A stretch of DNA of 64,000 nt from Azospirillum sp. SYSU D00513 (GCF_017356015.1 NZ_JAFIQV010000026.1:1-64000); one strand, 5' to 3'; shown: positions 26,529 through 34,781, counted from the first letter of the stretch. Translations and numbers: made by a program. The notes: a model not told the origin generated them from the sequence alone.

Positions 26529-26660
26529 AAAAGAAAAGGGCCGGCCGGGCCTTTCGGTTGTCCGGCCGGCCCTTTTCGGGACAGGCATTGGGAGGATCTG
26601 AGGGGCGTCAACGCCCGGGGTTCGAGGGGAGGAGCGGAGACGCACCCCAGGCGTTGACAA
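26529..26660 (-). ncRNA. candidate small RNA/leader with anti-Shine-Dalgarno loop
   Basis: From a predicted start near 26659, the minus-strand transcript opens with a 14-bp stem: GUCAACGCCUGGGG (26645-26658) pairs with CCCCGGGCGUUGAC (26607-26620). The 24-nt loop contains CUCCUCCCC, complementary to the SD consensus. It ends with a 15-bp terminator stem (AAAAGGGCCGGCCGG, 26534-26548 with 26562-26576) and UUUUCUUUU. Two hairpins, a C-rich loop and ~130 nt length resemble alphaproteobacterial anti-SD small RNAs. Alternatively it is an attenuated leader of the capsid gene, which starts 118 nt further on. Confidence 0.6.
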
Positions 26661-26665
26661 GACCA

Positions 26666-26694
26666 ACCCTAGGACATCGCGCCCATTCTGTCAA
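26666..26694 (-). promoter_or_regulatory. strong sigma-70 promoter upstream of the hairpins/capsid
   Basis: On the minus strand TTGACA (26689-26694), a 17-bp spacer and TAGGGT (26666-26671). The expected start is about 26659, at the base of the first hairpin. Confidence 0.7.
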
Positions 26695-26865
26695 GAAAAT
26701 ATTCCTCTCGACCGTCAACGCCGCGAGCGTCGGTGGCGCCCCGGAAGGATAGGCTATTCCACACCGGGCAAGTCGCTAAATTTCTCCGGAACACCACCAC
26801 CGAACGGTTCGCAATCCAGATCGTCTGCCCTACCATCGAATGATGGAACAAATCCGGAGGGTGAC

Positions 26866-27108
26866 ATGCAAACGCTCGCAGGGACGGCGGCGGTCGCGAC
26901 AGCGGTCTTCGCGGCGGCGTTCGCCGTCTTCTATGTGCTGGTTCTGGTGAACAACATCATGGGCGAGCGGTTCGAACGTTCGCTGCACGCCGGCAGGCGG
27001 CCCGGGAGCGGCCTGCCCGGCGCGGGACGGCCCGCCGGCCGGCTGCAGGCCGTCCGTCAGTCGCTCCATGGCTTTCCCTGGTTCGCCGCCCTGCTGCCCT
27101 GCCTGTGA
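26866..27108 (+). CDS. small membrane protein, unknown
   Basis: This 80-residue protein on the strand opposite to the phage genes has a single membrane span at residues 5-31 (GTAAVATAVFAAAFAVFYVL), followed by a short basic Gly/Arg/Pro-rich tail. The start follows an excellent GGAGGGTGAC. It is convergent with the GGDEF-EAL gene. No family is recognised. It is likely non-phage cargo. Confidence 0.55.
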   Translation: MQTLAGTAAVATAVFAAAFAVFYVLVLVNNIMGERFERSLHAGRRPGSGLPGAGRPAGRLQAVRQSLHGFPWFAALLPCL

Positions 27109-27148
27109 GATGCCGTGATACAAGGCCGGCGGCGCCGCGGGGCCGGCC

Positions 27149-29497
27149 TCAGCCCGGCACGCCCACGCTTTCGAGGAAGCGTTCCCCGGCCCGGCTCTGG
27201 AGGCGTTCCCGCTGGACCAGCAGCTCGGCCGCGCGGGCGGCCTCGCCGGGACGGCCGGTCAGCCAGCCCTGGGCCAGCGTGCAGTTCAGGCCGCGCAGGA
27301 AATCCGCCTGCTCCAGGGTTTCCACCCCCTCGGCCACGACCTCCAGCCCCAGCATCTCGGCCATGGTGAGGATGGTGGTGACGATCGCCGCGTCCTTGCG
27401 GCCGTTCGGCACGCCGCTGACGAAGGAGCGGTCGATCTTCAGCGTCGTCACCGGCAGGCTCTTCAGATAGCCCAGCGACGAATGGCCCGTGCCGAAATCG
27501 TCCACGGCCACGCGGATCCCCATGGCCTGAAGGGCACCCAGCACCGCCATGGCGTGTTCGATGTCCTGGATGACCGCCCCTTCGGTGATCTCCAGCTCGA
27601 TCAGGTGCGGGGGCAGGCTGTGATCGGCGATGATGCGCCGGAAATCCTCCGCCGAGCGGTGGCGCAGGTGCCGGGGCGAGATGTTGACGGCGACCGGCAC
27701 GGGGTCCAGCCCCTCCAGCGCCCAGGCCCGCTGCTGCCGGCAGGCCTCGGCCAGGACCCAGTCGCCGAGCGGCACGATGAAGCCGGTCTCCTCGGCGACG
27801 GGAATGAACTCGCCGGGCGACACCATGCCGAGCCCCGGCCGCTCCCAGCGCAGCAGCGCCTCGAAGCCCTGGAGCGTGCCGTCCAGCAGCGAGACCTTGG
27901 GCTGGTAATGCAGGCGGAACTGCCCCTCGGCCAGTGCCGCGCGCAGGTCGCGGTCGAGCGCCAGGTGCCGGCGCGCCTGCTCCGTCATTTCCTTGCGGAA
28001 GAAGGCGTGCCGCCGCCCGCCCTGCCGCTTGGCGGCGTAGAGTGCGGCGTCGGCGGCGCGGATCAGCTCCGGCACCGTTCCGGCATGGTCGGGGAAGAGC
28101 GCGATCCCGGCGGAGGGCCGGACGTAATGCTCCGAATCGGCCAGCCGCACCGGCGCGTCGAAGGAGGCGATGACCCGGTCGGCGAAGGCCGCGGCCTCCT
28201 GCGGCTCGCCGATCTCTTCCAGCACGATGGCGAAGTCGTTGGTGCCGATGCGGCCCACCCGGTCGGCGGCGCCGACCTCGCGCATGATGCGCGCGGCCAC
28301 CTCGACCAGCAGCGCGTCGCCGGCGCTGTAGCCCAGCGTGTCGGTGATCAGCTTGAAGCGCGACAGGTCCAGGCACAGCACGGCGAGCCGCCGCCCGTCG
28401 CGGCGCCGGCGGTCGAGCGCCGTTTCCAGCGTGGATTCGATGAGCGCGAGGTTGGGCAGCCCGGTCAACCGGTCGCGGGTCGCCAGCCGCAGCAGCTCCC
28501 GCTCGTGCCGCAGCCGCTCGGTCATGTCCGCCAGCATGCAGACGGTGCTGCGCCGCCCGGCGATGGCCAGCGACGACAGGGTCAGCGACACCTCGACCCG
28601 GCCGGCCGCGCGTTCCACCGCCAGCCCCTCGACGCGCTCCGGCCCGCCCGTGCCGCCGCGCTGCCCTTCCAGCAGGGCCTCGACCGTGTCGCGGTCGGAC
28701 TCGGCGAAGAGGTCGGGGAAGCGCACGGCGCGCAAGCCCGCCTCGGGCAGGCCGAACAGCGCGACGGCGGCGCGGTTGTGCTCCTCGACCATGCCGTCCG
28801 CGTCCACGAGGAGGATGGGCTCGCCGATGCCGTTCATGATGCCGAAGACGCGCTCGTCGCGCTGGATCAGCGCCTCGGCGGCGCGGCGGAAATACTCCAT
28901 GGAACGGGCCATGGCGCCGAACTCGTCCCGGCGGTCGCGGCCGGGGATGTCGATGTCGGTCTGCCCCTCGGTAAGCCGCGCCATGCGCGCCGACAGCGCC
29001 TCGATCGGCCCGACCACGTTGGCGGAAAGATAGCGGGCGAGCGGCCAGCTCAAGGCCATCAGCACGCCGATGAACAGCGCGAAGGCGAAGGCCGCCACCC
29101 GGAAGTCCTGGTCCAGGTCGTGCGTGCTGCCGGCGGCGACGATGGTCCAGCCCCAGGGCTCGAAGGTCACGCTGCTGACGATCAGATGCCCGGCCGCCAG
29201 CTCCTCCAGGTTCGGGATGCGGCCGGTGAAGACGGTGATGTGGAAGGGTTCGCCGCCGAAGGCCCGCAGGGTTTCCTGGGCGAGCGCCCGCGCCGCGCCG
29301 GGGGTCAACGCCCCCGTCTCCACCTTGGCCTGGAGGTCGGTCAGCACCTCGCGCGCCGAATCGGCGAGATTGGCCGCCAGCCGTCCGCGCTCCTCCATCA
29401 GCCCATGGCGCAGAAGATAGAGCGCCGGGACGGCCGCCATCAGGCAGCCGATCAGGCCGATCCAGGTCAGCCAGCGGATCTTGCGGCGCAGGGTCAT
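27149..29497 (-). CDS. membrane GGDEF-EAL c-di-GMP protein within the phage module
   Basis: This is a 782-residue protein. A membrane segment at 10-29 and another near 140-160 flank a periplasmic sensor domain. HAMP follows (~160-215), then PAS (~220-345), GGDEF (~350-510) and EAL (~520-770). The GGDEF signature is RIGTNDF (GTNDF), so cyclase activity is doubtful. EAL residues are intact (FEALLRW, VDDFGTGHSSLG, VVAEGVETLEQ), predicting c-di-GMP phosphodiesterase activity. No clear ribosome site precedes the ATG. The 275 bp up to the scaffold gene contain no other gene. Confidence 0.93.
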   Translation of the reverse strand: MTLRRKIRWLTWIGLIGCLMAAVPALYLLRHGLMEERGRLAANLADSAREVLTDLQAKVETGALTPGAARALAQETLRAFGGEPFHITVFTGRIPNLEELAAGHLIVSSVTFEPWGWTIVAAGSTHDLDQDFRVAAFAFALFIGVLMALSWPLARYLSANVVGPIEALSARMARLTEGQTDIDIPGRDRRDEFGAMARSMEYFRRAAEALIQRDERVFGIMNGIGEPILLVDADGMVEEHNRAAVALFGLPEAGLRAVRFPDLFAESDRDTVEALLEGQRGGTGGPERVEGLAVERAAGRVEVSLTLSSLAIAGRRSTVCMLADMTERLRHERELLRLATRDRLTGLPNLALIESTLETALDRRRRDGRRLAVLCLDLSRFKLITDTLGYSAGDALLVEVAARIMREVGAADRVGRIGTNDFAIVLEEIGEPQEAAAFADRVIASFDAPVRLADSEHYVRPSAGIALFPDHAGTVPELIRAADAALYAAKRQGGRRHAFFRKEMTEQARRHLALDRDLRAALAEGQFRLHYQPKVSLLDGTLQGFEALLRWERPGLGMVSPGEFIPVAEETGFIVPLGDWVLAEACRQQRAWALEGLDPVPVAVNISPRHLRHRSAEDFRRIIADHSLPPHLIELEITEGAVIQDIEHAMAVLGALQAMGIRVAVDDFGTGHSSLGYLKSLPVTTLKIDRSFVSGVPNGRKDAAIVTTILTMAEMLGLEVVAEGVETLEQADFLRGLNCTLAQGWLTGRPGEAARAAELLVQRERLQSRAGERFLESVGVPG

Positions 29498-29771
29498 GAG
29501 GGGGGAAGGATCGGGAGGGGCCTGCCCGCCCGGCCGCCCATCCCTGCCCTGTCCGGGTCCCTCTCCAGGCGATGCGCGGTCACGTCAGCCACGAGCTTGC
29601 CCACATCCGGGATGCGAAGGTTTGTTCGTGATACTGACATCGCTTTCCGCGCGGCGCCACAGCTAGTTGTCCGGCCGGCAGCGCCGGGCACCCGGCCCGC
29701 GAACCCCGGGCGCGGGCACGCCCGGAGGTGGCCGGCGCCGGGCCACGGCTCGCCGGCCCTTCGCGGGGACG

Positions 29772-30530
29772 TCACCCCTGGCCGGGATAGAGCCTCTGGA
29801 AGCCCTCCGTGACGCGGGCGACGATGGCGGGGTCGCGGTCGCGCCAGTAGCGGGGGTCACGCATCAGCGCCTGCAGCTCCGCGTCGCCGTCCCCGGCCGA
29901 CGGTCCGGGCGGCCGGGCCAGGGCGGAGGGTTCGGCGCCGGTCATCATGCGGTGCAGCGCCATCACCCCTTCGTAGGTGGTGGCGAGGCCGGCCAGCGCG
30001 GCGGGCGGCAGATTCCGGCCGCCCCAGGACAGGAGCTGGCGCGAGATCTCCCGCCAGGTCTCCTCGCCGCCGAAATGGGCGACCAGCCGCTCCACCTCGC
30101 GCTCGGCCTGGAACTCGGCGGCCAGCTCCTGGACCAGCGGCACCAGCCGTTCCGCCGCGAGGTCGTAGACGAGCTGGGCCTGCTCCGGCGAGAAGCCGGC
30201 GCCGTGCAGGCGGCGGTTGATGTCGGCGTCGGGCTCGAACAGGCCATGGTCGCAGGCGATGCCGTAGCCCTCCGGCGCGTCGGGCACGCCAAGCGCCTTC
30301 AGCAGGCCGGCGCGGTCGAGGTCCGGCGCCGCCGGGGGCGCCGACAGCCGGCGCTCCAGCTCCAGGTAGGACTTCAGCAGCGCCTCGACGCGCAGCGCGC
30401 CGGTTTCCGGGTCGCGGAACTTCTCAGGGATCGGCGGCATGGCGTCGGCCCCGGCGGAGGAGGTGACGGCCGGGGCGGCGGGCGGGGTTTCCGGCGCCGC
30501 GAGGGACGCGGTGAGCAGGTTCTCGGCCAT
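29772..30530 (-). CDS. phage scaffolding protein
   Basis: This 252-residue acidic, Ala/Pro-rich protein has IPEKFRDPETGALRVEALLKSYLELE near residue 34, the usual opening of podoviral scaffolds. A helical middle (ERLVPLVQELAAEFQAEREV) and the C-terminal RDPRYWRDRDPAIVARVTEG follow, the capsid-binding type of tail. It templates procapsid assembly and then leaves. The ATG follows AAGGAG. The capsid gene is displaced 3.4 kb downstream by non-phage genes. Confidence 0.85.
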   Translation of the reverse strand: MAENLLTASLAAPETPPAAPAVTSSAGADAMPPIPEKFRDPETGALRVEALLKSYLELERRLSAPPAAPDLDRAGLLKALGVPDAPEGYGIACDHGLFEPDADINRRLHGAGFSPEQAQLVYDLAAERLVPLVQELAAEFQAEREVERLVAHFGGEETWREISRQLLSWGGRNLPPAALAGLATTYEGVMALHRMMTGAEPSALARPPGPSAGDGDAELQALMRDPRYWRDRDPAIVARVTEGFQRLYPGQG

Positions 30531-30584
30531 GAAAAGAACTCCTTGCTGATGGGGTTTTCGGGTTGGAGGATCCGAAGAGGCGGG

Positions 30585-30851
30585 TCAGCGGCCGCCGCCC
30601 CGCGCGACCAGCGCGAGGATCAGGGCGACGAGCTGGCGCTGGCCTTCCAGGTGGCGCAGAGCCGGCTCCGGGGCCTCGGGGCCGAGCGCGCGGTCGAGCG
30701 TCATCGCCTTCAGCGCGCGCAGCACCGCCGCCCCGTCCGCCCCGGCGAAGCAGCGGGCGAAGGCCGGGGCGAGGTCGCCCGCGGGCGCCGCCCCTTCGGA
30801 AGCGGAGGCGGAGACGCCGTCCAGCCAATCCCAGCCGGCGGGCTCAGCCAT
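30585..30851 (-). CDS. Bbp19-like small phage protein
   Basis: This 88-residue protein has a C-terminal half reading AFARCFAGADGAAVLRALKA, then LRHLEGQRQLVALILALV, matching the pattern of Bbp19-type podoviral proteins located between portal and scaffold genes. The function is unknown. Its start overlaps the end of the portal gene by 8 nt. Confidence 0.7.
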   Translation of the reverse strand: MAEPAGWDWLDGVSASASEGAAPAGDLAPAFARCFAGADGAAVLRALKAMTLDRALGPEAPEPALRHLEGQRQLVALILALVARGGGR

Positions 30852-32451
30852 GGGCGGCCTCCTCCGGCGGAAGGTCCGGGGGCGGCATCTCCGGCGCGGG
30901 CATCTCCGGCGGGAGCGGTTCGGCGCGGACCAGCTTGGCCGGAACGCCGAAGGCCTCGCCCAGCCAGCGCGCGGTCGCCGCCGCGTCCACCGTGGCGAGC
31001 GCCTCCGGCCCGAGCCTCTGCGCGGTGTCGAGCCATTGCAGCGTCGCCTGAACGTCGCGTTGCGCCTGCGCCTGGGCCAGGGGCGAGCGGTGCTGAAGCT
31101 CGACCAGCCGGCCGTCCACGGCGAAGTCGGGGATCTCCCCGCGCCGCCGCAGGATCGACACCGCCCGCATCAGCAGCGGCGTCAGCATCTCCGCCTGGAG
31201 CCGCCCGTAGGTGGCGCCGAGCAGCCGCGCCATTTCGCCCGACCGCTCCAGCACCTCGGTCGCGGTCATGCGCGCCTCGTGCAAGGGGGCGAGCCGGTCC
31301 ACCAGCAGCGCGTGGCGGATGCGCGCCCGCAGGTCGTCGAGCACGAGCTGCGACACGTCGAACCGGCCGGGGTTGGCGAGCGGCGTCAGCCCGGCCGAGC
31401 CGACCGCCTTGGGGATGATCGTCCCCGGCACCAGCCGGATGGTGGCGGGGTTGATCACCCCGTCGTCGTCGGCCTGCCAGATGCCGGTGACGGCGACCGA
31501 CGCGTTCTTCAGGACGAGTTCCACCACCTTGTTGGCCGTCTTGATGTCCGGCAGCGCCTTCATCACCGGGGACCGGCCATAGGCCTCCCCCGGCGCCTTC
31601 AGCCAGCGGAAGCTGATGAAGGGCGACTGGTGGAAGCGGCCGCGGGCGAGCCAGCCCGGCTCGGCCAGGCCGCTGTCCAGCACCACCGCCCAGCGGTAGC
31701 CGATCCCCTCCGGCAGAACCGCCTCCACCAGGGGAAAGCGGCTGTCCGGTGCCGATTCGGCGTGGCGGCGCAGAGCGTCGGGGATCTCCGCGCCGGGAAA
31801 GCGCCGCTCGATCTGGGCGAGCGTCGCCTCGCTGCGCCGGAAGGTGCCGTCGAGCCGCCCCTCCGGCCCCTCTTCCAGCACCGCCTCGGCCAGGGGCACG
31901 GCGGTGAAGCGCAGGCTGGAGGGGGCGCCGGGTGCGGCCTCCTCCATCAGCAGGCAGGCGGTGCCCACCGCGACGAGGTCGAGGAAGGCCTGGTGGATCT
32001 CCACCGCGAAGTTGGAGCGGTCGAAATGCGCCTGGACGATGCCGGCCGCTCGGTCGAGCATCGGGGCCACCCGGTCGCGCTCCTCGTCCGACAGGGCCGG
32101 GCCGGGCTGGAAGCCGAACCAGCGCGACCAGGGAGGGGTGAGCTGTGCGAGCAGGCTCGCGGCGAGCTGTTCGACGGCGTCGGGTGCGGTGCCGTCGAAC
32201 AGCCGGTCGCCCCGGCGCTCGCCCGGCGTGCCGGCGCCCCGGAAGGCCTGCGCGTTCGGCAGGGCATGGTCGTAGCATTCCTGCCAGTGCGACTCCCAAA
32301 CGCCGCGCCGTTCCCGCGCGGCCCGGTAGCGGTCCAGCAGCGCCGTGGGCGTCAGCCCGTCCGCCGGTGCTGCGCGGGTGGGACCGGCGGAGCCCGGCTC
32401 CATGGCGGGCGGGGCGGCCGCGTTCGGCTTGGTCCTGTTCGGCGTGACCAT
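30844..32451 (-). CDS. portal / head-to-tail connector protein (T7 gp8-like)
   Basis: This 535-residue protein has LLDRYRAARERRGVWESHWQ near residue 37, TPPWSRWFGFQPG, FDRSNFAVEIHQAFLDL, then PGTIIPKAVGS and RMTATEVLERSGEMARLLG. This is the wording of the bacteriophage head-to-tail connecting family, which forms the dodecameric DNA gate at one capsid vertex and binds terminase. The N-terminus is Pro/Ala-rich. It begins 4 bp after the polyproline gene stop. Confidence 0.9.
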   Translation of the reverse strand: MVTPNRTKPNAAAPPAMEPGSAGPTRAAPADGLTPTALLDRYRAARERRGVWESHWQECYDHALPNAQAFRGAGTPGERRGDRLFDGTAPDAVEQLAASLLAQLTPPWSRWFGFQPGPALSDEERDRVAPMLDRAAGIVQAHFDRSNFAVEIHQAFLDLVAVGTACLLMEEAAPGAPSSLRFTAVPLAEAVLEEGPEGRLDGTFRRSEATLAQIERRFPGAEIPDALRRHAESAPDSRFPLVEAVLPEGIGYRWAVVLDSGLAEPGWLARGRFHQSPFISFRWLKAPGEAYGRSPVMKALPDIKTANKVVELVLKNASVAVTGIWQADDDGVINPATIRLVPGTIIPKAVGSAGLTPLANPGRFDVSQLVLDDLRARIRHALLVDRLAPLHEARMTATEVLERSGEMARLLGATYGRLQAEMLTPLLMRAVSILRRRGEIPDFAVDGRLVELQHRSPLAQAQAQRDVQATLQWLDTAQRLGPEALATVDAAATARWLGEAFGVPAKLVRAEPLPPEMPAPEMPPPDLPPEEAAHG

Positions 32452-32455
32452 GGGG

Positions 32456-32917
32456 TCATTCTCCCAGAAGGCTTTTGCGCGCGGGCAGCAGCGCGTTGGG
32501 GTCGAGCACCCCGCGCCAGGAAGTCCGCACCGTCCCCGTCCGGCCGCGGGTGCGCCGCCGGACCGTGTCCTCCGCCGCCATCGCCGGATCCTCCTCCGCC
32601 GGCGTGGCGGGAGGCGGCGCGCTTGGCGGTGGTGGAGGCGGAGGCGTTACGGGCGGGGGCGGAGGTGGCGGAGGTGGGGATGGAGGCGGCGGCGGGTTGG
32701 TCACCCACCAGGGCGGCTCATAGGCGATGGGAGGCGGTGGCGGGGGTGGAGGCGGTGGTGGGGGTGGGGAAGGCGGCGGTGGCGGAGGCGCTGGAGGAGG
32801 AGGAGGTGGTGGTGGCGGAGGAGGTGGTGGTGGCGGGGGCGGCAGGGGCGCGGGCGGCGCGGGCGGAGGTGCGGGGGGTGGCGACGGCGGCTTCGGTGGC
32901 GAGAAGATGCTGGACAT
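32456..32917 (-). CDS. phage small protein with extreme polyproline tract
   Basis: This is a 153-residue protein. After MSSIFSPPKPPSPPP, residues ~8-105 are mostly proline, interrupted by YEPPWWVTNP. The C-terminus (EDTVRRRTRGRTGTVRTSW, then RKSLLGE) resembles short proteins that precede podoviral portal genes. The usual homologue has only a short proline run, so the tract has expanded here. The complementary plus strand is an uninterrupted series of G-runs (about 32600-32880). Confidence 0.75.
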   Translation of the reverse strand: MSSIFSPPKPPSPPPAPPPAPPAPLPPPPPPPPPPPPPPPPPAPPPPPPSPPPPPPPPPPPPPIAYEPPWWVTNPPPPPSPPPPPPPPPVTPPPPPPPSAPPPATPAEEDPAMAAEDTVRRRTRGRTGTVRTSWRGVLDPNALLPARKSLLGE

Positions 32918-32924
32918 CGGCGGA

Positions 32925-33386
32925 TCATCCTTGCGGTCGGAAGGGGCGAGGCAGGGCCGGCACGGAGGCGGCGGGCATGGCGTCCGGATCCGGCCCGGCG
33001 CGCGTCAGGTGCCGGTAGAGCTGCCAGGGTGTGAGGACGGTCGGCGCATGCAGGCCGAGCACGCGCTTGACCGCCTCCACGCAGGTGAAGGGCGCCCAGG
33101 GCGCGGGCCGGGTCAGCCCGCGCCGCACGGCGGCGGGCGCGACGGTCAGCCCGTGCGCGCGGAACCAGCCCGGCAGGTCGTAGCCCGGCGGCACGTCGAG
33201 GACGGTGACCTCGGTGAAAGGCGCCAGCGGGTCCAGGACGATCCAGCGGCGGCCGTCGTTCAGCGCGACGAAGCAGTGGCGGAAACCCGGCCGCAGCAGC
33301 CGCAGCCACCAGAGCGCCGCCTCCCCGCTGAAGGCCACCAGCGCGGCGGGCACATCGGCGCGCCTGTTCACCGGCGGGCGGCTCAT
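32925..33386 (-). CDS. phage-associated protein, possible permuted papain-like fold
   Basis: This 153-residue protein has an early His in RHCFVALNDGRRWIVLDPL and a later Cys in PFTCVEAVKRVLGL. That His-before-Cys order is typical of circularly permuted NlpC/P60-like enzymes. PTVLTPWQLYRHL is also conserved-looking. The enzymatic role is inference. It may be a virion peptidoglycan enzyme or a structural relic. The start overlaps the preceding gene as ATGA. Confidence 0.6.
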   Translation of the reverse strand: MSRPPVNRRADVPAALVAFSGEAALWWLRLLRPGFRHCFVALNDGRRWIVLDPLAPFTEVTVLDVPPGYDLPGWFRAHGLTVAPAAVRRGLTRPAPWAPFTCVEAVKRVLGLHAPTVLTPWQLYRHLTRAGPDPDAMPAASVPALPRPFRPQG

Positions 33387-33793
33387 CGCACGATCCCCTT
33401 GGCGCGCAGCACGGGCACCAGCCGGTCGAAGGCCTCGCGCCACAGCCGGTGCGCGCGCTGCTCGTGCCGGCGCGCCGCGTCCGGCGCCATGCGGAGCCGC
33501 CCGTACTGGACCAGCACATGCAGGTGGTCGCGCGCCAGCAGCCGACGCCGGTGCAGCGCGTCCACCGCCCGCAGCACGTCCCCCGGCTCGCAGGGCCGCC
33601 GCACCAGCCCGAGGCCGGCGACGACCCGCGCCCCCTCGGCCTTGGCGTCCTGCGCCTGCACCGACCAGAACCAGGCCTCCTCCGCGTCGTCGAAGGGAAT
33701 GCCGTCCTCGGCGCGGGGAGCACCCGAAACAGAAGTGCGGGAAACGGGAGTGCGTGAAAGGCTGGGCGTGGCTACGCCGCGGCTGCCGTCCAT
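33383..33793 (-). CDS. conserved phage-module protein, unknown
   Basis: This 136-residue protein starts at ATG 33793, with an alternative ATG at 33874. The conserved part is EEAWFWSVQAQDAKAEG, then RPCEPGDVLRAVDAL, RDHLHVLVQYGR and LWREAFDRLVPVLRAKGIVR. It is mostly helical with no membrane segment. It is the first gene of the minus-strand phage run, coupled to the next by ATGA. The 230-320 bp to its right hold the divergent control region of the repressor. Confidence 0.6.
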   Translation of the reverse strand: MDGSRGVATPSLSRTPVSRTSVSGAPRAEDGIPFDDAEEAWFWSVQAQDAKAEGARVVAGLGLVRRPCEPGDVLRAVDALHRRRLLARDHLHVLVQYGRLRMAPDAARRHEQRAHRLWREAFDRLVPVLRAKGIVR

Positions 33794-34048
33794 GTCCGGT
33801 GCCTCCGTGAACAGAATTGCGGGGAATGCCGCCGGCGGAAACTCGTCTTTCCGGCGCCTCGGCGCCGTCTCCACACGGGCCGGTCGAGCACTTGTTCCCG
33901 TTATGTTCTATTTGGAGGACGCGGTCAAGGAGATTATGACAACGTTCCTATGCATGCTCCCGCCGGAGTCCTGCCCATTTCCGGCATACCGCTGCGTTCT
34001 CCAGCCGCATGCGGCCTTGCAGGACGAGTCAGACAGCCTGCTTCTTCC

Positions 34049-34066
34049 GTATGCTTGCAAGCGTAT
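34049..34066. promoter_or_regulatory. operator-like palindrome upstream of S24 repressor
   Basis: CGTATGCTTGCAAGCGTATG has a perfect inner palindrome GCTTGCAAGC flanked by CGTATG repeats, 50-70 bp before the repressor start. GTTCCTA also occurs twice in this region (near 33945 and 34074). These are candidate repressor sites. Confidence 0.4.
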
Positions 34067-34116
34067 GTGAAAATGTTCCTAGGGACGGCCATGCACCGAT
34101 ATGAGAATATGGTCCC

Positions 34117-34752
34117 ATGCTTAGACATGCGGACATCTGGCAGGCCATCGACCGCCTCGCCGAGGAGAACGGGCTCTCGGCCTCCGGCCTCGCGCGGCGG
34201 GCCGGGCTGGATCCGACGACCTTCAACAAGAGCAAGCGCATGACCGGCGACGGGAAGCTGCGCTGGCCCTCGACCGAAAGCATCGCCAAGGTGCTGGAGG
34301 CGACCGGTGCCTCCCTGCCGGAATTCGTCAGCCTGATCGGCGATTCGACCAACGGTCCGGGCGCCTTCCAGCGCATTCCCGTGATCGGCTATGCCCAGGC
34401 CGGCAACGCCGGCTATTTCGACGACGCGGGCTTCCCCGTGGGTGCTGGCTGGGACGAGCTGCTCTTCCCCAGCCTGGGCGATCCGCACGCCTACGCGCTG
34501 GAGGTGTCGGGCGACAGCATGGACCCCGTCTACCGGGATGGCGACACCATCATTCTCTCCCCCGCCGCCCAGATCCGGCGCGGCGACCGGGTGGTGGTGC
34601 GGACCAAATCCGGCGAGGTGATGGCCAAGCAGCTCGCCCGCGACACGGCGACACGGGTCGAGCTGATCTCCATCAACCGCGCCCACCCCGACCGCAGCAT
34701 CCCCCGCGCCGAGCTTGCCTGGATGGCCCGCATCATCTGGGCGAGCCAGTAA
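34117..34752 (+). CDS. LexA/CI-like repressor (HTH + S24 peptidase)
   Basis: This is a 211-residue protein. Residues 1-75 carry a helix-turn-helix (GLSASGLARRAGLDPTTFNK). The C-terminal S24 domain has Ser134 (GDSMDP) and Lys171 (VMAKQL) as the catalytic dyad and a likely self-cleavage bond at Ala95-Gly96 (AQAG). Such proteins repress prophage or SOS-type genes and cleave when RecA filaments form. It is divergent from the phage block, so it may be its repressor, although similar solitary regulators exist outside prophages. Confidence 0.88.
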   Translation: MLRHADIWQAIDRLAEENGLSASGLARRAGLDPTTFNKSKRMTGDGKLRWPSTESIAKVLEATGASLPEFVSLIGDSTNGPGAFQRIPVIGYAQAGNAGYFDDAGFPVGAGWDELLFPSLGDPHAYALEVSGDSMDPVYRDGDTIILSPAAQIRRGDRVVVRTKSGEVMAKQLARDTATRVELISINRAHPDRSIPRAELAWMARIIWASQ

Positions 34753-34781
34753 TCGTCCTTGAAGTCCTAGGATAGTTTTCC

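Larger units (their letters stand above)
17394..33793 (-). mobile_element. podovirus-type virion/lysis gene module (remnant or domesticated prophage)
   Basis: A co-directional set of phage late genes lies in near T7-like order: connector, scaffold, capsid, gp11-like, tail hub, internal protein, tail fibre, terminase, membrane lysis protein, endolysin. Many pairs overlap by ATGA or TGATG. Integrase, DNA replication, RNA polymerase, recognisable small terminase and attachment sites are absent. GC content matches the chromosome. One tail gene is frameshifted. A c-di-GMP enzyme and a small membrane gene are embedded between scaffold and capsid. Confidence 0.85.

Noticed and set aside
29498..29771. 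A gene between scaffold and the GGDEF-EAL gene
   Set aside because: No frame with a ribosome site or family resemblance; treated as spacer/control DNA.
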